64,000 nucleotides of DNA from Rhizobiaceae bacterium (GTDB lineage Bacteria; Pseudomonadota; Alphaproteobacteria; Rhizobiales; Rhizobiaceae). The position numbers and the translations under genes were made by a program. The stretch lies in assembly GCA_029233925.1 (NCBI GenBank), contig JARGOX010000026.1, positions 27,898 through 91,897 on the forward strand, written 5' to 3'. Under the pieces are notes generated by a model. That model ran no database searches. It was given only the letters and a program-made list of their open reading frames with translations, and had not been told where the DNA came from. Shown here one piece after another: positions 49,962 through 58,603 of the stretch (its first letter is position 1; every line of letters starts with the position of its first letter).

Positions 49962-50981
49962 TCATCGCCCTTCCATATATTTACCGAGTTCAAAATCGTC
50001 GGCATTGTCCTTGGTGATGACGGCAAAGCCGTTGTCGATGAAGGCAATACCCATCGGGTTGAAACCCGTGCGCTTGTAATCATTGAAGGGGTCGATCAAT
50101 GCCGGATGCGCGGCCATGAACGTGGCTACGAAACCCATATAACCCTGCATCCCCTGGTTCGGGTTCAAAGCCTTGTGGATGTTTCCGGCCTTGATGTGCT
50201 CCAGAGTCGCCGGGGTGACATCCGCATGCATGATGATCACATCTGCCTTTGCCTCAAGAACAGCTGCGACCGCTCCTTCGGCTGAACCTGCTTCCGGAAT
50301 CCAGATGGCGCCCAGATTGGGGTTCGCCTGTATCATTGACGACACGGCTGTATAGGCCTTCGATGAATCCTGGTTTGTTGCCTGCCGGCCGACCAGTTTC
50401 ATGTCGGGAAAATTCTGTTCCATATAGTCAATGAAGGCCGTGACCCGGAGGTCGTGGTTGCTTTGCCCGGGATTCTCCAGGACCGCGTATTCGCCCTTTT
50501 CGTTTAGCAGTCCAGCAATTTCCTCTGCAGCATATTTGGCTTCGGCCAGATTGTCGGAAGTGATATAGGATACGCGGTTTGACTGCGGCGAATCCGCTGC
50601 AAAGGTTACCACGGTCGTGCCGGATTCAATGGCTCGGTTGATCGGTTCGATGAATGGATCTGCGTTCATTGGATGCAACAGGATACCTGCAGGCTTCTTT
50701 GCAAGGTCCTGTTCAAACGACGCAATCTGTTTGGTGATGTCATAGTCAGGCGTGCCCGAGAAGATTACGTCACATCCCATGGCTTCAGCAGCCTGCTTCA
50801 TACCTTGATAGACAGGAACCCAGTAGGGGTGTCCCGAGACCATGACATTCATGATGTAGGTTTCGCCGGGTTCGCAGGCAAATTTGCTTTCTGCTGCTTC
50901 GGCAGACCCGAGGCCCGCCAATGAAAGGGACAACGTCACAACCGACGATGCCAACAGTGTATTCAATCTCAAAGGATTCAT
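49962..50981 (-). CDS. CUT2 sugar ABC transporter substrate-binding protein (RbsB-like)
   Basis: Signal peptide; GETYIMNVMVSGHPYWVPVYQGMKQAAEAMGCDVIFSGTPDYDITKQIASFEQDLAKKPAGILLHPMNAD. RBS GGGAGGG upstream of ATG. Confidence 0.93.
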   Translation of the reverse strand: MNPLRLNTLLASSVVTLSLSLAGLGSAEAAESKFACEPGETYIMNVMVSGHPYWVPVYQGMKQAAEAMGCDVIFSGTPDYDITKQIASFEQDLAKKPAGILLHPMNADPFIEPINRAIESGTTVVTFAADSPQSNRVSYITSDNLAEAKYAAEEIAGLLNEKGEYAVLENPGQSNHDLRVTAFIDYMEQNFPDMKLVGRQATNQDSSKAYTAVSSMIQANPNLGAIWIPEAGSAEGAVAAVLEAKADVIIMHADVTPATLEHIKAGNIHKALNPNQGMQGYMGFVATFMAAHPALIDPFNDYKRTGFNPMGIAFIDNGFAVITKDNADDFELGKYMEGR

Positions 50982-51050
50982 AGTGCCCTCCCTCATTTCC
51001 AACGTTGATTTCCTCCAGAAACACCGTGATTGATAATGTCAAAGACGGTG

Positions 51051-51084
51051 TTGAAATAAATTTCAATACAAAATATTTATTTCA
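51051..51084. promoter_or_regulatory. Nested palindromes upstream of sugar SBP; candidate SorC-regulator operator
   Basis: TTGAAAT-AA-ATTTCAA (51051-51066) and TGAAATAAAT (51052-51061) / ATTTATTTCA (51075-51084), all arms perfect. Confidence 0.55.
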
Positions 51085-51531
51085 TTTTGGGAAACTAGTT
51101 TAGATACGAGCGGGTTGTCAACCGCTCATTTCTCAATGCCTGAATTGTCAGAGCTTCTCCCAGCACCCGAAACGGTCGGCGTACTTGTGGTAAGGTTTGG
51201 AAGGCTGATCGGTGAGAAAATCTATAAAATCAATGTCATGGATCAGATGACTGATCCCATTGGAGCGGAGTGCTCTGGTTGCTACGGGTAACCATACCGA
51301 ACCGTTGTGAATGGTCTGTTGCAAGCCGTTTTTGTACACGGCATTACCCGGTTCCATGACAATTTCACCAGTGAGCGGGACTGGCTGTCAGCGCGTTTCA
51401 TGTCCAAGCATTCGATATTCCATTGACGGTGCTGGCAACATCCGGAAAACGGAAATGCGCCGACAATGGACAAAATCTGCACAAGCATTTATGTCCATCA
51501 CCGACGCAGAGCGGGTTTTTGAAAGGCCCTG

Positions 51532-52056
51532 TTACAGTGATCCCAGGAACCGTGTCAGCGATTCTTCGGCAAAATCCAGGATGGCTGCATCGGTCAGCAT
51601 GCCGTCTTCCACCTTGCTATTGGCGCTTGTGACCAGAATTTCCTTGTCGGCAAACGGCCGTGACAGCATGCCACTGAGAATATATTTCAAATGTCCCTGG
51701 GCGCGCACGCCGCCGAGCGGGCCGCCTGAGACGCTGACGATGAAGCAGGGCTTGTCCTTGAAGACTGACGCATAGGCCGGGCGTGAGGCCCAATCAATGG
51801 CATTTTTCAACACACCGGGAACACTGTAATTATATTCTGGCGTGACGAAGACGACGCCATCTGCAGCCGCAACCTGCGCAATCCATGCCGCAACCTTTGG
51901 ATCATCCGCGATGTCGGCATTGTAGTGGGGCAGAACGCCCGTATCGGCAGTCACTGTTTCAGCCTTGCCTTCCAGACGGGCGATCAGCGCGCGGGCAGTT
52001 GCACGGGATGATGAAGCAGCCCGGAGGCTGCCGGGTACAAAAAGCAGAGATTTCAT
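51532..52056 (-). CDS. NADPH-dependent FMN reductase family protein
   Basis: LLFVPGSLRAASSSRATARALIARL...DGVVFVTPEYNYSVPGVLKNAIDWASRP...VSVSGGPLGGVRAQGHLKYIL. Confidence 0.93.
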   Translation of the reverse strand: MKSLLFVPGSLRAASSSRATARALIARLEGKAETVTADTGVLPHYNADIADDPKVAAWIAQVAAADGVVFVTPEYNYSVPGVLKNAIDWASRPAYASVFKDKPCFIVSVSGGPLGGVRAQGHLKYILSGMLSRPFADKEILVTSANSKVEDGMLTDAAILDFAEESLTRFLGSL

Positions 52057-52073
52057 GAATTGGTCCTGTTTGG

Positions 52074-53387
52074 TCAGAGACGCGCCAACCACGTGGCGAT
52101 TGACGGGAAGATGGCAATAATAACCAATGCAACAAGCATGGCAAAGACAAAAGGGATGGCACCCCTGAATATCTCGCCAACTCTCAGATCAGGATCATTC
52201 ATGGCTGATTTGATCGTATAGACCGATAGTCCGAAGGGCGGCGTCAGCAGACCCATTTCGACGGCAACCACGGTCAGAACCCCGAACCAGATCAGATCAA
52301 ACCCGGCGGCGCTGGCGATGGGCAGCGAGATAGGCAACAAGATCAGCATGATCGATATGGAATCAATAATGCATCCGAGCGCTATGATGAGAACCAGATA
52401 GAGAATCAAAAAACCATAGGGGCCAACCGGTCCGGAGAGGAAAAAATCGGCCAGCTCGCGTGGAACACCTGACAGCGCCAGCATGCGGCTGAAAAACGTG
52501 GCCGCCATGATCAGAAACAGCACCGAAACGGTAATCTGACCTGTCTCTACAAGCAGACTCCAGAAAGACTTGCCGGAAAGAGACCGGCGCAGAAGGGCGA
52601 TGACCAGAGCGCCGAATGCGCCTGCGGCACCCGCTTCCGTCGGATTGAAATATCCGCCATAAAGGCCACCCAGCACCAGCAGCATGAGTGACACGATGGG
52701 GACAGATTTGCGCAGCATGGCAAACCCGCCGATATCCACATAGCCGGCATTGTCGTCACTTGTCTCGAAGACAAAATCTTTTCGCGTTTTGGCCAGAATG
52801 ATGATGGTGGCGCAAAACAGGACGGAAAGAAGCAGACCGGGGCCGACACCGGCCAGAAACATCCTGCCAACCGATTCTTCCGCCAGCACGGCATAGATGA
52901 TCATCAACAGGGAAGGGGGAATCAGCATGCCAAGAACCGACGATCCGGCGACCACTCCCGTGGCGAATTTCTTGGTGTAACCATGACGGGTCATTTCCGG
53001 CACGGCGACCCGGCTGAAGACCGTCGCAGAGGCAATGGATATGCCGGTAATCGAGGCGAACACGGCATTGGCAAAAACCGTGGCAATGCCCAGTCCTGCC
53101 GTCACCCTCTTCAACAACCGCTCAAAAACGTCGAATGTATCCTTGCCGACCCCTGACACGGTCACCAGAAGTCCCATCAGAACGAACAGGGGAACAACGG
53201 CAAACAGGTATTCACGCAAGGCATCATTGGCCACCGCGCCGATCATCCGTGTCGCGATGACCTCGTTGCGGATCAGCGCCACGCCGGCAAATGATACGGA
53301 CACCATGGCGACCGCTATGGGCATACCCATGTAAATCAGTACCAACAGCACGCAAATGCTGTACCCGCCAACTTCAATCGGACTCAT
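52074..53387 (-). CDS. dctM: TRAP transporter large permease (DctM)
   Basis: GMPIAVAMVSVSFAGV; IPPSLLMIIYAVLAEESVGRMFLAGVGPGLLL; GCIIDSISIMLILLPISLPIASAAGFDLIWFGVLTVVAVEMGLLTPPFGLSVYTIKS. Confidence 0.95.
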   Translation of the reverse strand: MSPIEVGGYSICVLLVLIYMGMPIAVAMVSVSFAGVALIRNEVIATRMIGAVANDALREYLFAVVPLFVLMGLLVTVSGVGKDTFDVFERLLKRVTAGLGIATVFANAVFASITGISIASATVFSRVAVPEMTRHGYTKKFATGVVAGSSVLGMLIPPSLLMIIYAVLAEESVGRMFLAGVGPGLLLSVLFCATIIILAKTRKDFVFETSDDNAGYVDIGGFAMLRKSVPIVSLMLLVLGGLYGGYFNPTEAGAAGAFGALVIALLRRSLSGKSFWSLLVETGQITVSVLFLIMAATFFSRMLALSGVPRELADFFLSGPVGPYGFLILYLVLIIALGCIIDSISIMLILLPISLPIASAAGFDLIWFGVLTVVAVEMGLLTPPFGLSVYTIKSAMNDPDLRVGEIFRGAIPFVFAMLVALVIIAIFPSIATWLARL

Positions 53388-53953
53388 GTCGTCTCTTTCT
53401 TCACGGCGCTCGAACGCAACGCAGACACCGCGCGCAGCAAGAACTCCACCGAAGCAACCGCCAGACCCAGCAGGATCAGGATGCGAAAGGGCCAGGTGGG
53501 AATGGTGGCGATGCCGGGCACGCCGATAAATTCTCCCGACGCGAAGTCCTTTTCAAAAATTCTGATGGTGGACCAGGCCATCAACCCGATCATGGCAGCA
53601 CCGATGGCGTCAAAAAGTGCGGTCAGCATGGCGCCGAGACGCGGATAGCTTTGCCGGAAGACCACCAGGAAGATTTCGGTGCGGGCGAGCCTGTCAGCCC
53701 TGATTGTGGTGGCCAGTTGAAGATAGACAATCATGACAACTGTCAGTGCACCCAGTTCCGAAATAAGCGGTAGCGAAGCTCCCATCGAGTTGCGGGCAAC
53801 GATGTCAACACAAATGAGAAGCATCAAAAGACCGATGAGCACAGTTCCCAGAACCGCAAGGCTGTCGACCAGTCGTTGCCAGATCAGTTCTGCAAAAACG
53901 AGCCGATGCCCACGATTGTCGTGAGCATCGGTAGATTTTGGGTCATCAAGCAC
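53384..53953 (-). CDS. dctQ: TRAP transporter small permease (DctQ)
   Basis: Four-TM DctQ pattern adjacent to dctM with ATGA-type overlap. Confidence 0.88.
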   Translation of the reverse strand: MLDDPKSTDAHDNRGHRLVFAELIWQRLVDSLAVLGTVLIGLLMLLICVDIVARNSMGASLPLISELGALTVVMIVYLQLATTIRADRLARTEIFLVVFRQSYPRLGAMLTALFDAIGAAMIGLMAWSTIRIFEKDFASGEFIGVPGIATIPTWPFRILILLGLAVASVEFLLRAVSALRSSAVKKETT

Positions 53954-53964
53954 GCGCCGTCGAC

Positions 53965-55038
53965 CTACTTGTCCCAGTCACGCACTGGCGTATCACCGCC
54001 CGCGCGAAGTCCGTTCATGTAATCAGACAGGAACGCCTTGGCGGGAATACCGCGGGCTTCGAGACCTTCAGCCCATTCACCAGCCAGGTTCGGAAGACCG
54101 TTGACCCATTTTGCCCGTTCTTCTGCCGGCATGGGTACGATGGTGACCGGTGTGCTTTGATCGGCGCCAAGTTCAACCATCTTGTTGAGCGCAAATTCAT
54201 GACGCTGAACCAGGTCTTCACCATGGGTCTTCGTATAAAGCTTGCCAGCTTCAATCATGGCGTTTTGAACTTCTTCCGGCAGGGCGTCCCAGCTGTCCCG
54301 GTTGATGGCGACAGCACCCGAGAATGCCGCGCCTGCATCAAAGCGGTTGATATAGGGCGCGACTTCGTAAAGCTTGATCGGCAATGCGCCGAGAGCCAGC
54401 GTCAGGGCGCCGTCCGATACACCGGTCTGAACGTCCGTGTAGAAGGTGGTCAGGGCGCCATCGACAGCATTTGCGCCCGTGCCACGAAGCCAGTTTCCAA
54501 GCACGCCGGGTGCGGACAGTTTCATGCCGTTGATGTCGGCAATGCCCTTCAGCGGCACCTTGGTGTAGATGTCATAAAGGTCGGTCCCGGTCAGGCCGAG
54601 GACCTTGAGATTATGGCTTTCCCATTCCTTCAGAAATGCTTCGTTGGTCTCCAGCAACTGCTGCATGACAGCCAGCATCACTGGCGGATTTGATGTGGCG
54701 AATGGCGAGTTTGTGGAAACCTGGCTGAGGGGCAGCTTGGCCGCTTCCAGAAAGGAGAACACCCAGCCGATATCCGTAATGCCTTCTTCAACTGAAGTCA
54801 GCGTCGCATTGGCCTTGTATAGCTGGCCGCCAAAAGCCTCATTCCAGTTGATCTTGTAGTTGCCGGATGTCGCCAGAATCTCGTCCGTGCGCACCATGAA
54901 GACCGATTTGATCATGCCCACCCATGGCACAACTGTCGGGTGACTGGATGCCACCGTCAGATTGATGGTTTCCTGTGCGGCAACCGATCCCGGTACCGCG
55001 ATAATCCCTGCAACCAGCAGGCCAAGTAGATTTTTCAT
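53965..55038 (-). CDS. dctP: TRAP transporter substrate-binding protein (DctP-like)
   Basis: Signal peptide; INLTVASSHPTVVPWVGMIKSVF...GLTGTDLYDIYTKVPLKGIADINGMKLSAPGVLGNWLRGTGA. Confidence 0.92.
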   Translation of the reverse strand: MKNLLGLLVAGIIAVPGSVAAQETINLTVASSHPTVVPWVGMIKSVFMVRTDEILATSGNYKINWNEAFGGQLYKANATLTSVEEGITDIGWVFSFLEAAKLPLSQVSTNSPFATSNPPVMLAVMQQLLETNEAFLKEWESHNLKVLGLTGTDLYDIYTKVPLKGIADINGMKLSAPGVLGNWLRGTGANAVDGALTTFYTDVQTGVSDGALTLALGALPIKLYEVAPYINRFDAGAAFSGAVAINRDSWDALPEEVQNAMIEAGKLYTKTHGEDLVQRHEFALNKMVELGADQSTPVTIVPMPAEERAKWVNGLPNLAGEWAEGLEARGIPAKAFLSDYMNGLRAGGDTPVRDWDK

Positions 55039-55059
55039 TGGTATTCCTCCCTTTATTGA

Positions 55060-55464
55060 TCAGACGAACGTGAATTTTTGCGTTGAATTGTCCAGTCGTA
55101 CTGTGATGGATCCCTCATTGATCAGCCATGGCCGTACTTTGAAGGAGCGCGCCCCACTTGTATGCATGGGGTCGCGTTCGGCGATTGCGATGGCCGCGGC
55201 GCGTGATTCTGCGCGCACAACCACCATGCCCTCACCCTCCCAGCTCTGTTCATCATCCGTCCACAGCGGGCCGGCCGCATACATGATGCCGTCCTGTTCG
55301 AGCTGCACCTGGAAAGCCAGATGGTTCTCGATATTGGCAAATACCGGACCAAGTCCATCTGTCGGCGTGGTGAAAATCGCATAGAGCTGCTTCTGCAACA
55401 TGCCTTTGCTGGCCTCCAGAACCGCCCCTGCCGGGACAGATTTCGGATTCTCCGCCTCACTCAT
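55060..55464 (-). CDS. YciI-family protein
   Basis: KQLYAIFTTPTDGLGPVFANIENHLAFQVQLEQDGIMYAAGPLWTDDEQSWEGEGMVVVRAESRAAAIAIAERDPMHTSGARSFKVRPW. ATG at 55464. Confidence 0.85.
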   Translation of the reverse strand: MSEAENPKSVPAGAVLEASKGMLQKQLYAIFTTPTDGLGPVFANIENHLAFQVQLEQDGIMYAAGPLWTDDEQSWEGEGMVVVRAESRAAAIAIAERDPMHTSGARSFKVRPWLINEGSITVRLDNSTQKFTFV

Positions 55465-55465
55465 T

Positions 55466-56632
55466 TTATTCCTCCCCTGCCGGCATTTTTGCCGCCTTGT
55501 TTTTTGCAACCTCTTTGCGGATCGCATCCCCGTGTTCATCAAGGACGGGTGGCGGACAAACGTCAAGCCCGGGTTTCCCGTTGAAATTGTAGGGCGCTCG
55601 CACGGTGGTGAATGTTCCCATTTGCGGATGTTCGGCGTAAACGGCCAATTGCAGGTGCTTGGCCTGCGGGTCGTCCAGAGCTTCATTGGAATCATAGGCA
55701 GGTGAATGCGGCACTTCGAGCGCCAGCAGTTTTTCGCACCATTGGTCCCGTGTCTGTTTGAGGAAAACCGGCGTCATGATGGCAATCAGATCGTCCTGAT
55801 GGGTAATGCGCTCCAGCCGTTCGGCAAACCGGGAATCCGCATTGAGGTGCTGCTGCCCCGTTGCTTCCAGAAAACCCATCCAGAATTTGGTTGGCGAAGA
55901 CAGATGGATGGCGATCCATTTTCCGTCGGTGCATTCGAATGTATAGGACTGCGAAACCACCGGGCGCGAAAGCGGTCCCATGATCTCGCCCTCGGAGAAA
56001 TAATGGGTAAAACTGTCCAGGTTGAAGTGGCACATGGCTTCCAGCATCGAAATGTCGAGGCGACAGCCACTTCCTGATGTTTTGCGGTCCAGCAGAGCGG
56101 CCAGAATGCCCATGGCGGCATATTGACCGGTGACTGAATCGGCGATTGCCGGACCAATCACCCGCGGGTTGGTTGGTGGCGTCAGCAGTCGCAGGTAGCC
56201 ACTGGCGGCCTGAGCAACCGTGTCATAGACCGGGCGATCACGCGAAGGGCCTGAATTACCAAAGCCCGAAATGGCGCAATAAATCAGCGAGGGATTGATC
56301 TTTCGCAAATCATCTTCACCGGCGCCCAGTTTCTCCGCCACGCCGGGCCGAAAATTCTGGATAAAGACATCCGCATCCGCAATCAGTTCATGGAACACGT
56401 CCAGATCATCCGGATTCTTGGTGTCCAGCGCAATGGAGCGTTTGTTGCGGTTGTAGGTCTGGTAATGTGGTGAATACAGACCGCCCTTGAAGGCGCGAAA
56501 CGGATCACCAGTGCCCGGTCGCTCCACCTTGATGACATCGGCGCCGAGATCAGCCAGGTGCATGCCGGCAGCAGGACCGGTGATATAGGTGCCCAGTTCG
56601 ACGACACGAACGTTTTTTAGAATTTTGACCAT
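55466..56632 (-). CDS. CaiB/BaiF family III CoA-transferase
   Basis: VKILKNVRVVELGTYITGPAAGMHLADLGADVIKVERPGTGDPFR...YNRNKRSIALDTKNPDDLDVFHELIADADVFIQNFRPGVAEKLGAG. Confidence 0.95.
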   Translation of the reverse strand: MVKILKNVRVVELGTYITGPAAGMHLADLGADVIKVERPGTGDPFRAFKGGLYSPHYQTYNRNKRSIALDTKNPDDLDVFHELIADADVFIQNFRPGVAEKLGAGEDDLRKINPSLIYCAISGFGNSGPSRDRPVYDTVAQAASGYLRLLTPPTNPRVIGPAIADSVTGQYAAMGILAALLDRKTSGSGCRLDISMLEAMCHFNLDSFTHYFSEGEIMGPLSRPVVSQSYTFECTDGKWIAIHLSSPTKFWMGFLEATGQQHLNADSRFAERLERITHQDDLIAIMTPVFLKQTRDQWCEKLLALEVPHSPAYDSNEALDDPQAKHLQLAVYAEHPQMGTFTTVRAPYNFNGKPGLDVCPPPVLDEHGDAIRKEVAKNKAAKMPAGEE

Positions 56633-56642
56633 GCCGGCTGCT

Positions 56643-57458
56643 CTAGACCTCGTCTTTCGCGCTGTTGCGATTCGACTGTTTGCCATCATAGGTGATCGCC
56701 TGATCGGCCTTGTGGGACATGATGAAACCGATGGACCGCAGTGATTCCTCGTAAAGATGCGCAGCCAGTCCGGCAGTCCGGGCGAGCAGCGGCACGGCTT
56801 TGATCGCTTCCAGCGGCCAGCCTGCGTCCAGAATAACAGCCGGGATCGCCCCGGAAACGTTGATTGGCAGGGGGCGCTCAATAATGCCTGGCGCGTGGTT
56901 TGCCAGTGTCCGGATTGTCTCGACATAGGTGCCGGAAACACCGAGGCCGTCAGCAATTTCCAAAAGCCGGTTTGCCCTTGGGTCACCTTCATTGTGCTGG
57001 GGATGCCCGAGGCCCGGCACCTTCTTGCGGGCCGCCTTGAGTTCCTTGAGACTTGCGATGGCTGCCGTTTCGATGTCAGTTCCGTCTGCTTCAGCACGCG
57101 ACATGACTTCAGCCAGATACTTACCAGCAATTTCAGAACTGCCTGCAACCACGCTGCCCATGCCCAAAAGGCCCGCTGACATGGCGCCCTGCCAGGCCTC
57201 CGGTCCGGAGGCGAGTGTCATCCTTGCGGCCTGAACGCTGGGAACAAGCCCATGCTCGGCGATGGCGACAAGGCAGGCATTCATCATTGTCCGCTGCGCA
57301 TCTGTGGGCTTTTCTCCCACCACGAGGAGCCAGAAATAGTGGGTGAAATCGATCTGACCGATCAGATCATCACACAGATCATAACCGCGCACCGTAATGG
57401 AATCTGCATCCGAACAGGCGATTGCCGTTGATGCCTGGTCCTGTTTGCCAATTCTCAT
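56643..57458 (-). CDS. Citrate synthase/citryl-CoA lyase-like protein
   Basis: ITVRGYDLCDDLIGQIDFTHYFWLLVVGEKPTDAQRTMMNACLVAIAEHGLVPSVQAARMTLASGPEAWQGAMSAGLLGMG...VPGLGHPQHNEGDPRANRLLEIA. ATG at 57458. Confidence 0.85.
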   Translation of the reverse strand: MRIGKQDQASTAIACSDADSITVRGYDLCDDLIGQIDFTHYFWLLVVGEKPTDAQRTMMNACLVAIAEHGLVPSVQAARMTLASGPEAWQGAMSAGLLGMGSVVAGSSEIAGKYLAEVMSRAEADGTDIETAAIASLKELKAARKKVPGLGHPQHNEGDPRANRLLEIADGLGVSGTYVETIRTLANHAPGIIERPLPINVSGAIPAVILDAGWPLEAIKAVPLLARTAGLAAHLYEESLRSIGFIMSHKADQAITYDGKQSNRNSAKDEV

Positions 57459-57469
57459 GGTATCTCCAG

Positions 57470-57513
57470 TTTTCGGATGCCGAAAATGTTTTCTCTTGTC
57501 GAAACATATTCGA
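57470..57513. promoter_or_regulatory. Two adjacent palindromes, candidate IclR-family operator region
   Basis: TTTTCGG-ATG-CCGAAAA (57470-57486) and TCGAA-ACATA-TTCGA (57499-57513), just upstream of the citryl-CoA-lyase-like ATG and divergent from the IclR gene. Confidence 0.5.
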
Positions 57514-57762
57514 TGGATTAACCTTACGTCAAGCCTGAAAACGGGCGGCACTCGTCTGAAGATCGGCCACAGGTTCGTGGTTCAGGCCTTCGATGTGTTT
57601 TGGAAGATGACGGAAGAGGACTTTGAAGCGATTGGAAAACAGGATCATCAGAATATGTATTGAGGCCGCATGCACGACCTTTTCTGATATCGATGCGATG
57701 CATGCCACTGTCAGCCAAGGCAACACTGTTGCCAAGGAGAATTAGAACAAGTGGAAGCAGCG

Positions 57763-58572
57763 ATGGACATGGCGCCGGAAAAAGAAAAATCGTCGGATTT
57801 TGTAGAAGCTCTGGCAAAGGGCGTGGCCATTCTTGAATCCTTTGATGCGGCCCATCCTGAAATGACCCTGAGTGAGGTCGCCCGCCGGGTGGGTCTGTCA
57901 CCGGCGGCGGCTCGGCGTAGCCTGATCACACTGACCGCCCTTGGTTATATCGGGCAGACGAAAAAGCGATTTCATTTGAAGCCGAAGATCATGTCGCTTG
58001 GCTCCGCACTCTATTTTTCCGCCAGGATTGATGAACTCATGCAGCCTGAACTGCGTGATATCGTCGACAAATTTGGCGATGCATCTTCTGTCGCCACGAT
58101 GGAGGGCGACAAGGTGATCTATATCGCTCACGTCTCCGTGCAGCGTGCACGGCGTGCGGCCGCCGTGGTGGGTGTCCGCTATCCTGCTTATGCGACATCG
58201 CTTGGGCGTGTACTTTTGGCGGGATTGCCAGAGAACCGGCTGAATGACTATTTCAGGACAGTGGAACCCGCTGCGCTGACCTCGAAGACAATGATCGACA
58301 AGGTTGCGTTGCGCGCTGAAATCCAGTTGGTCAAGAAGCAAGGCTTTTCGACCACCGTCGACCAGCTTGACTATGGCATCACCGCGATCTCCGTCCCTGT
58401 TCGCGACATCGCCGGAAATACGGTCGCGGCTCTCAATTCTTCCGGATACACGGGCATGGTGACACCAAAATCCCTGCGCACACAGCGTCTGCAGGAATTG
58501 CATGCCGCAGCATCGCGGATTGCACTTTCCATCGCACGCTATCCGATACTGGGATCAATCATCGGAACCTGA
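57763..58572 (+). CDS. IclR-family transcriptional regulator (PcaR-like)
   Basis: FVEALAKGVAILESFDAAHPEMTLSEVARRVGLSPAAARRSLITLTALGYIGQTKKRFHLKPKIMSLG; effector domain PAYATSLGRVLLAGLPENRLNDYF. Exact start uncertain (57751 or 57763). Confidence 0.93.
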   Translation: MDMAPEKEKSSDFVEALAKGVAILESFDAAHPEMTLSEVARRVGLSPAAARRSLITLTALGYIGQTKKRFHLKPKIMSLGSALYFSARIDELMQPELRDIVDKFGDASSVATMEGDKVIYIAHVSVQRARRAAAVVGVRYPAYATSLGRVLLAGLPENRLNDYFRTVEPAALTSKTMIDKVALRAEIQLVKKQGFSTTVDQLDYGITAISVPVRDIAGNTVAALNSSGYTGMVTPKSLRTQRLQELHAAASRIALSIARYPILGSIIGT

Positions 58573-58603
58573 AACCACACAGCAACTTTCTGGGAGGAAA
58601 ATC

